Assembly (NCBI GenBank): GCA_012845835.1
Contig: JABAKD010000002.1
Coordinates: 2,699,501 to 2,763,500, forward strand
Length of the DNA stretch: 64,000 nucleotides
Origin: Undaria pinnatifida
Taxonomy: Eukaryota; Sar; Phaeophyceae; Laminariales; Alariaceae
Reading direction: 5' to 3'
A program made the translations under genes and the position numbers. This document shows positions 47,301-56,716 of the stretch, one piece after another. Under the pieces are notes generated by a model that saw only the letters and a program-made list of their open reading frames with translations, had not been told where the DNA came from and made no database searches. Position 1 is the first letter of the stretch. Each line of letters begins with the position of its first letter.

Positions 47301-49297
47301 AATAACCCTTGAAAAAAAGACGATCGCTGCTCTCATGATGATGATGTGCGTGCCGGTCGTGGGTCTCCGTGTGCCGTCCTCCTGCTGTGGTTCTCCATGG
47401 CCGCCTAATCGCCTTAGCTCACTCGGCCAGCTCCTTCGCACTTGCTCTCGTTCACACTCAATTAAAAAATGATCCACGAAGTTTGCGGTGCTGATCTGAA
47501 AAACAAAATTCTCGTTCAGGGAGAGTTCAATCCGTCTCTTCCCCGCCCGTCGACGGACAGTCGCCCTCCTCCTTCGTCGTCGAATCCAGCCTCCTGCCGG
47601 CGTAGTTCCCTCCACGCAAACCGAGACTGCGCCGTAGCGTGGCTCGTGGTGGCGCCTGCCTCCGCGCACGAGCATCCCGATTAAGCATTGCTGCTCCGCC
47701 GCTGCTGCCTAAAAAGACGCGCGAATCGTAGGTGACCATGCCTAACGCACCACGTACGACCCAACTCTACCGCCACGCCTAAGCCTCGCGGCCACACGCA
47801 GCAGCAAGAAGGTTGTTGTTGTTGTTGTTGTTCTCACATTAACTCGCATAATCAAGTCCGTGGTCACAGGACAGGCTCCAGTCACTTTGGAGCTGAGGAA
47901 TACCCCAGGGAAAAACACACACACACAGCCCAAGGTGGTACACGCATATATCACAGCTGACGCAATTCATGCCTCCACCATCACTCCTTGAGGGTGAGTC
48001 CGGCCTCACACCCGCCAGAAAGACCCCCCCACTCTCGCTACAAGCCTGCTAGGGCATGCTTCGCAGCATGCCTTACCGAGGCGGCAAGGGGAAACGAAGT
48101 ACTATACGAGTACGTGTGTTCAGTCTGTAAGGCAGATGTCAAGTCATTTCTCCTATCGTCTTTTCTTCTTTCTTGTTCTTTTCTTTTTCCCTTGCAGATA
48201 CCTGTAGCATGGTCTGGTATGCTGTGGACTATTTATAGGTGTGTTTCATACCCCACGAGCTCATTGCGGTTGACATTGCATGGCCAAATCATAATACCGA
48301 ATTCACAATATTGACTATGCCTCGAACCTCTTTTGACGTTTGTGATCGCGGAGATAGCTCGTCAAACCTCATCTCAAAAAGGAGGCATCGGCAGGGACAC
48401 TGGTAGGGCTGGATGTTGATGGGTGGAAGGTCCCGTTTAACGTGAAACAAAATCCACATCATCACAGCAATCTCCTTGTGAGCTTCCTATTGCGCGTGCT
48501 TTTTAGGGGCACAGGTGGGTGTATTCCCTATTGAAGTCTTCGTACAGGTCAGTGACTCCCCTGCTGATCCCGAGTCCAACAGGGATAATTATGGTTCTGC
48601 TGCTGATATATACGAGGGTACCGCATTGGAGACGAAACAAGTTTGTTTGTGTGTCTTCCTGACACTAGAGTGACACCTGGTATTAAATTGCAGCGATCTA
48701 CTTCCAGCGCTTCCAGTGTCGGTGCACTCCATGCTGGTGACTTCACAGAGAGACGAGCCGAATGGTCACACACTACTGGAGAGAGACATGCACTGCAAGC
48801 ACAGCACGGTGGTTTTGCCGCGCAATGCCAATCACGACGAGCACGTGGGCGAAACGACAGTATGCAAACCAGCACTTTAGACTATTCGCCGTAAAATATT
48901 TATATACTGGTAGGATTGACTACGTAGAGCATCCACACAAGTACATCCACCTGGTATAGTACAACAGATTGTTACATTATTACTTGTATGGTACCGTTCA
49001 GATTCCGTCCAGGCCGCTACAATGTTGTTCTAGCCCAAGAAACCCGTGTCATGGCATCTATCATGGCATGCCCCACTTCTCTGTTTCAGGTTTGGATATA
49101 CTTGTCAACGTGCATACCGGTGACGCAGTGAAGTCGACGACGGCATCTGTACGAGAGATGGACGGCAAGGCCTCGAGGTCGGTGCAGTCCGCCACGCTAT
49201 ATATCGTCTGAGCACGGGCAAAAGGCTGCCCCAGTGCCAGGCCGGATATTAGCGCAACCGCAGTTGTTTTCCATGTAGTTTTCTTCATCATCACCAT
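25431..49297 (-). CDS. Secreted Pmp-like beta-helix protein, 20 exons, 887 aa
   Basis: Hand-built model. Exons, 5' to 3' on the minus strand: 49297-49118, 42176-42006, 39523-39437, 38867-38775, 38345-38313, 37684-37643, 37020-36796, 35784-35686, 34746-34622, 34374-34239, 33887-33552, 32308-32162, 30765-30661, 30313-30164, 29898-29789, 28695-28557, 28261-28148, 27088-27006, 26076-25971, 25613-25431. They sum to 2664 bases (887 codons plus TGA) with matching phases. All introns are GT-AG except the one after exon 14 (GC-AG). The product has a signal peptide and repeats such as [21 protein letters not shown] and [13 protein letters not shown]...F..N, the GGAI/FxxN pattern of chlamydial Pmp repeats and related right-handed parallel beta-helices. 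No membrane anchor is seen at the C-terminus, so a cell-wall or extracellular location is inferred. The ligand or activity is unknown. The family assignment rests on motif pattern only. Confidence 0.8.
31034..31307 (+). mobile_element. MITE with CATCCCACGGTA-type terminal inverted repeats
   Basis: A non-coding element of 274 bp begins CATCCCACCGTAGGGGT and ends ACCCATACCGTGGGATG, inverted repeats of 17 bp with two mismatches. It lies in the intron between exons 12 and 13 of the beta-helix gene. Internal blocks (GTTGCAGTTGTTGG, CTGTCCGATTGAGCTCCT, GGTTGTGCGAACGAATG, TTTCGGGTGAGATAT) recur in the copies at 36137-36392, 39777-40018, 40083-40449 and 52184-52598. There is no transposase, so it would depend on a DNA transposon elsewhere. 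Confidence 0.75.
31506..31801. repeat. Four tandem units of 71-76 bp
   Basis: Units starting GAGGTATACCCTTTTTTGG begin at 31506, 31577, 31653 and 31729. The last three are very similar, each followed by GTTGACCC(G/C), GAAAATTGGGGGT and GCCTTGAT; the first lacks a few bases. The array is inside the intron between exons 12 and 13. The open frame running through it on the minus strand reflects the repeat. Confidence 0.85.
33552..42176 (-). CDS. Exons 2-11 of the beta-helix gene: first homologous half
   Basis: Exon 2 encodes ISCDNN ... [19 protein letters not shown]. Exons 3-10 encode the helix repeats: [35 protein letters not shown]; the 33-bp exon [11 protein letters not shown]; the 42-bp exon [14 protein letters not shown]; a 225-bp exon with [14 protein letters not shown] and [45 protein letters not shown]; and [15 protein letters not shown]. 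Exon 11 (336 bp) begins [13 protein letters not shown] and ends DVSCANQS. The join of exon 9 to exon 10 falls inside a codon (AG plus T), and both halves keep frame. Exon 5 to 6 recreates a continuous repeat, [11 protein letters not shown] then [10 protein letters not shown], which strongly supports the micro-exons. Confidence 0.75.
33968..34151. repeat. Recent 92-bp tandem duplication in an intron
   Basis: The segment starting ATATAGTTGTAGGGGTTCGAG occurs at 33968 and again at 34060, with a single mismatch noticed (AAGG versus AAGC). It lies in the intron between exons 10 and 11 of the beta-helix gene and looks like a young slippage or repair product. Confidence 0.85.
36137..36392 (-). mobile_element. 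MITE copy, minus orientation
   Basis: This is a diverged copy of the CATCCCACGGTA-type MITE, in an unexonised part of the intron between exons 7 and 8. It runs from CAATCCCACCGAAAGGGTGCAGCA through CTCACCCGAAAAGTGACTTCG to CCAACAACTGCAACCCCTACC. The terminal repeats are eroded. Confidence 0.65.
39777..40018 (+). mobile_element. MITE copy, plus orientation
   Basis: Begins CATCCCAGGGTAGTGGTTGCAG and ends near CCCCTACCGTGCCGTGGAATG, with the family's internal blocks in between. It lacks the segment around CTGTCCGATTGAG, so it carries an internal deletion relative to the copy at 31034. It lies in the intron between exons 2 and 3. Confidence 0.65.
40083..40449. mobile_element. Two MITE copies in opposite orientation
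   Basis: A 3'-truncated plus-strand copy (from 40083, CATCCCACGGTAGGGGTTGC) abuts a minus-strand copy (from 40211, CATCCCACGGTACGGGTG, to about 40449, CCAACAAGTGCGAC). They may represent insertion of one copy beside or into another. Both lie in the intron between exons 2 and 3 of the beta-helix gene. Confidence 0.65.
43581..43609. repeat. (TAG)n microsatellite
   Basis: A run of AGTAGTAGTAGTAGTGGTAGTAGTAG in intron 1 of the beta-helix gene. Confidence 0.8.
43672..43841 (-). mobile_element. (AAC)n-tailed short retroposon copy
   Basis: This is nearly identical to the copy at 47812-47980: one substitution seen, plus length variation in the CA-rich stretch and in the tail, which reads as (GTT)n on the plus strand. 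It is in intron 1 of the beta-helix gene, on the far side of the LINE from the other copy. Its start, TTTCTGGTGGAGGCATGAA on the minus strand, matches the 18.3-kb copy. Confidence 0.75.
44030..44215. repeat. Polypurine tract (AAAGA-rich)
   Basis: About 185 bases almost free of pyrimidines on the plus strand, built from AAAAG, GAAAG and AAAGAAG words. It lies just downstream of the LINE reverse transcriptase frame. The open frames through it (Lys/Arg/Glu on one strand, Phe/Leu/Ser on the other) are compositional artefacts. Confidence 0.8.
44379..46688 (-). CDS. LINE reverse transcriptase (RTE-like), 5'-truncated
   Basis: An open frame of 769 codons contains a non-LTR reverse transcriptase. 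Motif A is [13 protein letters not shown], motif [18 protein letters not shown] and motif C MLYADDAG. Upstream blocks include [14 protein letters not shown] and [17 protein letters not shown]. The C-terminal part has the [12 protein letters not shown] and [14 protein letters not shown] features common in RTE-type LINEs. Homology appears to begin only near [17 protein letters not shown] (about base 46450). The first 75-80 codons look like flanking DNA read in frame, and no endonuclease domain is present upstream, so this is a 5'-truncated insertion. The catalytic residues are intact. The last 45 or so residues are a Gly/Arg/Glu-rich tail made by the polypyrimidine tract at 44425-44525. The element lies in the same orientation within intron 1 of the beta-helix gene. 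The copy at 4262-5304 is a much older relative. Confidence 0.85.
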   Translation of the reverse strand: MRGLYNRLGFILVDFGSLPRSWTNRLYGKRLKTKTNFTLTCKTNKTVSSFFFAQLHQRLTYFRKHRPGDERGVPPQYTRKRTFNSQYIKDEEGRLLRDNVLIRERWVRWFHKLLNTKSPTLDPSIVGELKQWPPCRPLDDVPSRYEVEEAIRALANRKAVGPDGLPAELLKVLADEGEFDTLGNFHDIIVAVWRGGGVPQQWKDATIKVLHKKKDRTECGNYRGISLVAHAGKVLLKVIAGRLSDYCERENILPEEQCGFRPQRSTVDMMFVVRRLQEMARKKDTPLYMCFIDLTKAYDSVDRSLLWDVLARFGVPPRMLAVIRQFHDGMQACVRLDDGECSDKFDVGQGLRQGCVLAPLLFNMFFTAVLRVAEKRFLADAAITDNMVQLQRKKEGEKGTSRTGKVDGRRGKEGEGVQRLWGMLYADDAGIVSRSSEGLERMMTTIVTACSSFGLTVSEAKTEIMCLETKSGGKVSFTINAAGQVYKQTIQFVYLGGAITADRNLSTEITRRLQRAWACFQRYKMEIYDRPGVRLRLKVRLLKAEVVETLLYGCMTWSPKKPDYDRLRRVHRSMLLRCLGWRKRKRDDHTLSYADALAQTDSESVEVIVRKRRILFAGFVARMGEERLPQRVMFGEFVGGKGYSGGQEKDWMDHLKEDVSVFGMKFEGWRKAAQKAGRWFRRVEEGAELFMRNWHETERRKAAERRAKAAAASSTVGISKRPGGGGRGGGGEGSGGGGEGGGGKGGMGEGRKGERHAQETEVWVWPSSY
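44425..44525. repeat. Polypyrimidine (CCCTCC) tract
   Basis: Almost uninterrupted C/T on the plus strand, encoding the Gly-rich end of the LINE frame on the minus strand. With the polypurine tract at 44030-44215 it makes this intron unusually prone to slippage. Confidence 0.85.
47812..47980 (-). mobile_element. (AAC)n-tailed short retroposon copy
   Basis: Near-identical to the copy at 43672-43841 and in the same orientation, so the two flank the LINE-bearing 4-kb segment of intron 1 as direct repeats. A partial, diverged copy lies between them at about 46705-46775. Confidence 0.75.
49118..49297 (-). CDS. Exon 1 of the beta-helix gene: signal peptide and N-terminus
   Basis: This exon encodes 60 residues starting [10 protein letters not shown], with a hydrophobic core ([13 protein letters not shown]) and a likely cleavage after PFARA. 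A mature start of [18 protein letters not shown] follows. The reading frame extends 21 codons further upstream, but the ATG at 49297 (or 49288) gives the best signal peptide. The exon ends TASP before a GTATGC donor at 49117. The next exon is about 6.9 kb away because intron 1 is full of transposons. Confidence 0.75.
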
Positions 49298-50204
49298 CAG
49301 TCTCGCGGTAACGCCACGCACCGCGTGGGTATCGGGATTTGGGGGCAAGTTGTAGAGCACGAGACTAAGAACTCCTATATTTTGTTTGAAGGTAGGCGCC
49401 GTGTCGGGATCAGGATTAAGGGGTGGGGGTGTGCCATTAGACTACACCGGGAAGGCCCGGGTTTTGTCCCAAGAGACACGACGTGGCATTAACCAATTGG
49501 AAATAACCCGATGCTTGCTCGGCTTGCTGTGTAACACGTACTACTGTGTACATATTAATAAATTAAAATACACTCCAACACGTACTACTGCCGTACATAT
49601 ATGTGCTTTGTATGTTGTAAACATGGAAATAGCTGAGTTTTGGTCAAAGAATCATTTTTGGTCGATCTCACAGCTCAAGTGTATTTTTCGAAACTCATCT
49701 TTGCAAGCTGCGTGTACTTTGTATACGTATATTCCCTTCACAATACTGACTGCGCTGTAGAAAATTTCAGCTCGAAATTACAGGTGCGTCCGTCTTGATA
49801 TTGAAAGAAAAAGGCAACACAAGGTACTGTTGAATTGAAGAGTCGTATACATCATTCCTCTGAGATTGACAAATGGATTCGAGCATCGTTCGGGGTGTTT
49901 TTTGCATTCGGTTTAAATGTGTGTGGTCTTAATACTAACCTGATGTTTCCCTGCGTATTGTTGTTCTCATATCATCTCACATATTCATGTCCGTGGCAGG
50001 TCAGGCTCCGGTCACCCTGGAGCTGAGGAATTAGACTTATCCATGTACATCTAGGACAACAGGTGTCTGAGATGATATTACCTGCCTGGTACCGTTTATT
50101 GCTCCGGCAAATTTTGATTTTAGGTGGGGTCTTTGTACAAGAGGGAGCGGGGGGGGGAGGCGATGTAGAATGTTTCATGATACATATATATATATATTTT
50201 CGCA
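49298..50204. other. Upstream flank of the beta-helix gene
   Basis: The promoter and 5' leader of the minus-strand beta-helix gene should lie here. I see no clear TATA box or CpG-type landmark. A partial (AAC)n-tailed retroposon lies at about 49957-50034 (TTGTTGTTCTCA ... GGAGCTGAGGAAT). Nothing else is recognised. Confidence 0.35.
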
Positions 50205-50488
50205 CACTTCTACTTTCCAGCTTCTGGACAAGCCGTGGTCACAGGTGTCGTCCTTCCTTCCCCCCGGTTCTTGCCTTCAATTTTTATCGCGCATAGGGTT
50301 CAGCAATCACACTGCTCGTCGATGTTTCATGGAGTGTTGCTAACTCACGCTCTCGCGCTTTCTGCAAGTCAATTTGTGCACAAGAAAAAGTCTCAACGAA
50401 TTTATACGAGTATGCACTCGGCGGGGCTCGAAGTCAGGAAACTGACCTATACCAGGCGCGAGGATAACCTGATACGCCACCGGGGCGA
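50205..50488 (-). mobile_element. tRNA-derived SINE, copy B
   Basis: This is the same family as 3090-3380 and the closest match to that copy. On the minus strand the tRNA-like head has GGTGGCGTATCAGG (A-box) and TCGAGCCCCGCCGAG (B-box region, with one base changed from GTTCGAG). The 3' part has CCTGTGACCACGGCTTGTCCAG and ends near CTGGAAAGTAGAAG. Confidence 0.75.
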
Positions 50489-52183
50489 CCGGCAAACCAA
50501 ATAAGATACACCAACGTGATTGGCCAATGCAATGAACGAGCGAAAAAAACAATAGAAATGAAGCCACAAAATGATCTTCTTATAAAAAAGTGACAGGAAA
50601 AGGAGATCAAAGATGAAACGACGAGAAAACAAAACAGGAATATAGTCTAGTCTAGTGGGGAATAGGACCGCAGGACAAGGCGAAAATGAATTCAAGAACA
50701 ACGAACAAATAGCAACTACTACTATCTGTTAATCAAAGTACAAGTTGAAGTGAAGCAAGTAGGCCAGACTATATTATGAACACCGCAGATGACGCTATCC
50801 AACCAACTTTGGGGGCAGCAACCATACTGGGTTTTGGATGACCCGCTACTGCTGTGGAGTAGGAGCATTGCCACATGTTGGCTATGACAAGCGCAAGGTT
50901 TCTGCCCAATGGCAATGTATCAACGGATGTTGCGGCACTACGACACTACCGCCGAACCAAGGGTGGTCGGGGCAGATATCATGCCGTTTGAGTAGACACG
51001 TCGTAAACCTGGGGCAAAGACGCCATACGAACAGTGGCGTCATTTTGTGTGCAGGATTGCCCCGATTAAAAGCCACTTGTTGCAGGTCGGGTTTCCTTTA
51101 ATAATGCCGACCTGCCAGTTATTGTCCCCCCCCCCGTTTACGCGGCGCGTCCGTATCTCTGCACTAGATAATGCTTCCAATACTAAAATGAAGACAGGCA
51201 ACCACTGGTACTACATGTAGCACCAACCTCGCGGGGGCTACACACGGACAGACCAGTCTACCCCTACACACCGTTGGTCGTCTATGGAGGCAGTCCACGT
51301 GAAATGATTAGACTAGACTATTATTTGTGCAGTTTTCCGGATGACCATGCTCTCCGTACAACTAGAAACCAAAATGCACCACCGTCCCACCTCTCTCTTT
51401 CTCTGTCTCCATCCAGTGATCGCCGTTAGAAACGATCTCAGTCTAGTTATCGCCTGGCAATTCCAACGCAACGTAACCCCTAAGACAGGCGACATTGCTT
51501 CAAGTATGTACAGTCAAACATCGCGTGCAACAGCCAGTTTTTTTAGGACTTGTCTCGAAATATTTGCCCCACTGGCATTGACCTGTCGGCAAGATGTAGC
51601 GACGCTGGGCACTGGCTGCCAGTGTACCTCATGCACCCACCTACGCCTCGTCTTCTTGGAGGTTCCCGTCGCGTGTGCCTCGATCACGTGGTCCTGTCGA
51701 ATCGTTGCTCATCCGTGCTCGATTACAAGGTTGATGTCGTGGCCCGGTCTACGACCCCCTTTTAGAAAGTAGTGCCCCGAATACGCAAACTTCTCATTCC
51801 CCTCCTACGGTGGGCGAGCTCGAAATATTTCCAAACACCACGGAAGCGAGGTTCAAGTCGAAGAACACAAAGTGCCCCGCGTCTTCTTCGACGACACATT
51901 AGGACGTTGGCCTTGAAATAGACCGACGTCCTGATCCAGTAGGCTCCGCCCTCAATTACTACAGCCACGTTGCCTGCCGCCGCACGCTTTAGTTTTCTTC
52001 ATTTCTCGTCATCACCGTCACCGCTGTCGTCATCCCCACGCTCATGCCACTCGGGAGGCCGATAGTTCTTGCCGCATGCTCCCTGGAAAAACGCACGGAA
52101 CCGTGCTGTTCTTCGCTCGCGTTGCCTGGGCGTCTGCGTGTCGATTATACACCGACCAACGAACTACTTCAGCCCCAAAGACT
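50489..52183. other. Spacer, one possible orphan beta-helix exon
   Basis: Mostly unrecognised. At 51898-51973 on the minus strand, a piece bounded by CAG and GTGTCG encodes NVAVVIEGGAYWIRTSVYF, which resembles one Pmp-like repeat. It lies upstream of exon 1 of the beta-helix gene and so cannot belong to that transcript as modelled. It may be a relic of a neighbouring paralogue, or chance. Confidence 0.3.
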
Positions 52184-52598
52184 CATCCCACACTAACCAG
52201 GGGTGCAGCATGAATTTATGAGCTCCCAAGCCCAATACTCACCCACCCGAAATATGACTTCGAATTCCTTTGGGAGACCCGACCAATACCTCTATGCGCC
52301 AGTCCTAAAACAATTATGGTGATACGCGTTATCATACCGAGTCATCCCACGGTAGGGGTTGCAGTTGTTGGATGAACTAAAAATGTTCCTGTCCGATTGA
52401 ACTCCTCAGGTGAGTAACTAACGGTTAGTCATTAATCAAGTATCTTCACAAGTAGATTGTATTGTTTTATGACTACTAAGGCGTACAAGCTTGGGCGGGT
52501 TGTGCGAACGAATGATTTCGAAATCTATTTTCGGGTGATGTATTGAGTTCTTCATGTGAGTACCTCAAGGACTCATGCTGCACCTTTGCTCTGGGATG
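52184..52598. mobile_element. Paired MITE copies
   Basis: A diverged minus-strand copy (52184 to about 52320, starting CATCCCACACTAACCAGGGGTGCAG and lacking its far end) is followed by a near-complete plus-strand copy (52343-52598, from CATCCCACGGTAGGGGTTGCAG to CTCTGGGATG). A terminal fragment of another copy lies at about 52667-52700. The head-to-head arrangement parallels that at 40083-40449. Confidence 0.65.
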
Positions 52599-52803
52599 GC
52601 TGTACCAACCGATAATTACACGCTTGGGGAGCACACTGGTCAGATGATGCGAAGGTCAGAATGTCAGAAACATTAGTTAACCCACAAACTGCAAACCCTA
52701 CGGCAGGACGATTTCAAATGAGGGGCTTGGGAAAGGCCATCTTCGAAACACCTCTTTTCACATGGACCAATAGACGGAGGGACGTACATTTTTTGTCATT
52801 TGG

Positions 52804-53350
52804 GCGGAGCACCGCGACGGTATCCACGAACCTCCACGACATTCAACGGCAATGTCCACGGCGTTCCACGGATAACCGCGGGCACTCCACGTGCTGCCCG
52901 GACCTCCCACGGGCTACCACTAACATTCCACGAGCTACCACGGAATGCCGCGGCAAGTAACAGAACACGGTGGAGGCCCTTTGTCAACTTCGATGGCAAT
53001 CTCCACGGCAATGTCCACGGCAATGTTTCGGCAATGTCCACGGCAATGTCCTCGGCAGTACCCACGGCATACCAGGGAAAGCCGCGGTCACCCACGGAAA
53101 CGTCCGTCGAAGCACCCAGGGCAACGCGTACGGACACACCCACGGACCCACGCCCAAGGAAAGACCCACGGACTTGTCCAAGGAAACCTCTGCGGACATC
53201 CACAGATATGTCCACGGAAACACCCCCGGCGGAACCTACAGCCACGCCCGGTGACACCCACGGCAAGACTCACGGCCACGATCCCGGACGGCCGCGGATG
53301 GCCATGGAAAATGCTCTGGTTGGACGTCCGCGGAAACGGCTGTGGCAATT
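52804..53350. repeat. CCACGG minisatellite, block 1
   Basis: An array built on CCACGGCAATGT, CCACGGAA and related words. The hexamer CCACGG or its one-base variants recur throughout. Frames are open on both strands (52800-53561 plus, 52796-53266 minus), giving Arg/Thr/Pro- or Val/Gly-rich products that merely reflect the repeat. Composition and style resemble the 5.46-7.21 kb array, which also uses CCACGGAAG words. Confidence 0.75.
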
Positions 53351-53405
53351 GCCACAGACTTCGAGTATCTTACGTTATTGTTTTATTCAAAACCATGGAA
53401 CTAAG

Positions 53406-53422
53406 TCTAACCCTAACCTAAA
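53406..53422 (-). repeat. Short telomere-like (CCCTAA) stretch inside minisatellite
   Basis: TCTAACCCTAACCTAAA lies in the spacer of about 80 bp between the two blocks of the CCACGG minisatellite. It is the complement-strand form of the TTAGGG stretch at 6598-6617, which has the same placement in the other minisatellite. Confidence 0.55.
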
Positions 53423-53429
53423 CGGACTT

Positions 53430-53960
53430 CTGTGCCACGGCAGTTTCCGCTTGCCGCGGACTTCCGTGGGCATGGTCGGTACGACGGAGGTTGCCACGGA
53501 CAGAACCGCGGCACGTGATGCGGCAATGATTGCCGCTCAATTCCGTGGACCTCCGTGGTAATCGCCGTGTATCGGAGGATTGCCGTCGCAATAGACGTGG
53601 ACGGCCGCGGATGGCCGTGGAAATTGCTTCGGTTGAACGTCCGCGGAAATTGCCGTGGCAATTGCGCCGGACGTCGTCGGATTTCCGCGGTGATTGGCGC
53701 GTTACCGTGTAGCAATGGCCGCCGAAGTCCGTGGAAAATTCCCAGGCAGCCGTGGTGATTGCCGCGGGCTTCCGTGGGTAGCCATGGTTGATGCGACGGA
53801 GTTTGCAACGGACAGAACCGTGGCACATGCCGTACCTACAACCGTGACCGTTTCAGTGGAAATGCCATGAGTGGTAGAATTTGCGGCGGAAATCCGCGGA
53901 TTTCCAACGTAGCAAATGGCAACACCCACGGAAGTCCACGGAAGCTCCACGGTCATTGCC
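53430..53960. repeat. CCACGG/CCGCGG minisatellite, block 2
   Basis: Here the words are mostly on the opposite strand (CCGTGG, CCGCGG, TTGCCGTGGCAATTG), so the array changes orientation across the telomere-like spacer. A longer unit (ACGGCCGCGGATGGCC ... GGTTGAACGTCCGCGGAAA) is shared between about 53286-53340 and 53602-53655. Confidence 0.75.
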
Positions 53961-54821
53961 GCCGACCTCCGCCAGAAAGTCGAATTATGTGCATCCGTGA
54001 ATAGACGACATAGTGGTGTTTATTGTTTATCTTTGTTAACATCGATTCCAGGGTCGTGGGAGAGAGAGATCCCCCCCTAGCTATATACATCCATCGCAGC
54101 CTTCTGCAATCTCCCTGTGTATCTCGCTCCACACTTGCCGCCCCTTTACTTCAAACGGTACCAGCCGGGTTCCCAACTTATACCGCCTACTGTCGTCTCG
54201 GGGAACCAGGCCTCCGAATGGTGCCGTACCATTCGATGTGACTCAAACCTGATACAAAACAATGGCCGTACGGAATGCCGGCTACCCCCACCCCCCCAAC
54301 CCCCGCTCGCCCTTTCGCCCTTCGAAAGGAGGTGGGCAGTTGGAAACAAAATACTCATATGCCTGGCTCTTGACTGGCCAACCAGGGACTATGTCATGTC
54401 CGTCCACGTTATCAGCAAGAGCCCAACACGGTTGCGCGCGATGTGCCCTTGCTAACATGCACGCGACGAGCTGAACCCGATACTGGTCCAGGGGTACTCG
54501 ATTGCCTTGTCTACACTGCCCTACGACCTAGATTCCCGACAGAGACATATTACATTATCCCTATCAAACCCAACAAACATCACTTTGTCTGTTACGTTGA
54601 TTTCTCGCATTGACAGACAAAGCCATCCTGTATCGTTTGTTTGTCTGCGGGCATCATTCGGGGTGGAGAATGCGATTAAGTGATTCGGAATCTACTGCAA
54701 ATATTTTGCGGTGAATGAATGAAGGTTTTTGTCAAACATTGGCTGCGAGGGTGGAGCGGGTTTGGTTCAAGTGTTGTGCCACTTTCCGTAAGACGTGTTT
54801 TCTGCCACCAGAATGTATACC
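53961..54821. other. Spacer, nothing recognised
   Basis: Short overlapping frames only, plus a C-rich run near 54286-54303. No supported feature. Confidence 0.3.
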
Positions 54822-55110
54822 GGTCGTCCCGGTGGCGTATCAGGCTATTCTCGAGTCTAACATTGGCCAGTTTCGAAGGTTCGAGCCCCGCCGAGTGCAT
54901 ACTCGCATAAATTCGTTCGGATTTTTTTTGTGCACAAACTGACTCGCGGAAAGCGCGAGAGCGTGATTTAGCAACACTCGATAATACAACGACGAGCAGT
55001 AGGATTGTTGAACCCTATGCGCGATAAAAATTGAAGGCAAGAACCGGGGGGGAGAGGGGACGGCACCTGTGACCACGGCTTTTCCAGAACCTGGGAAGTG
55101 GAAGTATGAG
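54822..55110 (+). mobile_element. tRNA-derived SINE, copy C
   Basis: Plus-strand copy of the SINE at 3090-3380 and 50205-50488. The head is CGGTGGCGTATCAGG (A-box) and AAGGTTCGAGCCCCGCC (B-box, matching the GGTTCGANNCC consensus best of the three). The 3' part has CACCTGTGACCACGGC and ends near GGAAGTGGAAGTATGAG, followed by an A-rich stretch (AAAAATAATAAAT). Confidence 0.75.
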
Positions 55111-56281
55111 AAAAATAATAAATACACCCAGTATATATTATCCTAGATGGTGTAGCTTCTGCTGCGAAAAAAACTTACCGTTGGTTTTGCTCGATTTATG
55201 ATCAAGAGCACGAAAAAAGACGACCAGAGCGGACCCTTGCCTCCACGGCTTCTACATCAAACAGAAACGTCTCCTACGTCCACGCGGAGCTCCTGCTCGT
55301 CGCAAGGCACAGGTACACGTTCGGAGCTATGAAAAAATTCATGTTCATTTGCAGTATATGGAACCAAAACAGGGATCTGGGCTCAGCCTGGGTGTTCAAT
55401 TTTGTTTTCCGTCACTTACGTTGTCCCATATTTCTTTCACGTAAATTCGTCGGCCAGAAATCGACATTTTTATGTATTGCCTCTTTCTCATCAAGGCATT
55501 AAACGTTTTCCTTCGTCTAATCAGACGATCTATACCAGATCCGCTCTCTTACTCTGCTCTTGTCCTCTGTCTCTCCATGCTGGCGGCGAGGATTCTTGAC
55601 AACAACGTCGATGAGGCATTAAATCGCCGGTATAGAAACATTTTTTGTGGGCGGAAACACGTTAGATAGTGTGAAACGGCGCAAAATGTAATGACGTAAA
55701 AGAAATAATGGTCAACTACCGATAGAGTACAAATAAACAGCTGCGCAGAGTCCCCGGTGAAAATCGAATATGATTTTTTCTCAAAAACTGAACATATGTT
55801 GCTTGCGGCAACAGGGCTCGGTAGCAAGGTGGCCCAAAGGGGTCGCCAGGTGCTAGGGCGACATTCTCATTATATGACGGAGGGTCACCTTTGTTACTTT
55901 CATGTTTTTTAGCAATTAATTTTGGCCTGACTTCCATACCATTTTTCTCAGTGTTTGGGGTCGTAAACTGATCATCGTGTGGATAAAAATGCCGCATTTG
56001 CTTGTTTGGGGCAGACCATGGCAGCACTGAAATCGTAGTCCGTTGCCAACACGAATAATACGGAGGTGGGAAACCGTGTCGCTAGCAGGCACGCTCGTCT
56101 ATGCACGCTCGTCTATGTATCGCAGAGCTGGGAACCTATTCTGACAGTTCCTCCTCATTTGTTTTTTCTGCTTGGCAGTGTTTCTCCCGCTCTTTCGTTC
56201 ACTTTTATCTTTACTTGCCTTCCTCGTTCTTTTGTCCTCTCTCTCTGACCGTTTCGATGTTTCGTGCTCTCCATCAGCCTC
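55111..56281. other. Spacer, nothing recognised
   Basis: AT-richer spacer up to the copia LTR. The short frames show no family motif. Confidence 0.3.
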
Positions 56282-56716
56282 TGTTAGCACATCACCAGTA
56301 TGAGTCACTGTTCAGTAGCACTGCACTTATACGTCGTAGATCATCGTAGATCTGTTATGTGTCGGTTGGTATGTAACGTGCGTATGAATATGCGGAGGAA
56401 TTACTTCTGTAGGATTCTCTGTTGCCTTGACGAGTAGCTCACTCTCTCGTGTGGATCCTTCCGGATTGTGTAGCATCGTAGCCATCCCCGTCATCTCCAG
56501 TACCCAGCCAACTTCTGGACTCCTGCATAGTCTGCGGTGTATCTGTGTGTGTTGGCCACATAAGCGCCAGCGTTTACAACATATTTACATCTTCTTCTCA
56601 ACACGGAAGCACTTGTGTCTTCCAGGCTCTCCACTGCACAGTGTCACCAACCCGACTAGCGTCGGGAACACAGCCTTTCTGCCACCGTGCTGGGGTATAC
56701 CACATTATCCATAATA
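56282..56716 (+). mobile_element. 5' LTR of a copia element (lacks its first bases)
   Basis: These 435 bases match 62660-63094, with about 35 differences by hand count (roughly 92% identity). Both copies end TATCCATAATA. The 3' LTR appears to start 13 bases earlier, with TGTTGTATGGAAA right after a purine tract. Those bases are absent here, where the flank reads CTCCATCAGCCTC. The 5' end has therefore been lost or replaced. The sequence GGTTATTATAGCC just after the LTR may be a primer-binding site. Confidence 0.8.

Noticed and set aside
52800-53561. A 253-codon plus-strand frame rich in Thr, Arg and Pro
   Set aside because: It is generated by the CCACGG minisatellite, and the opposite strand is equally open.
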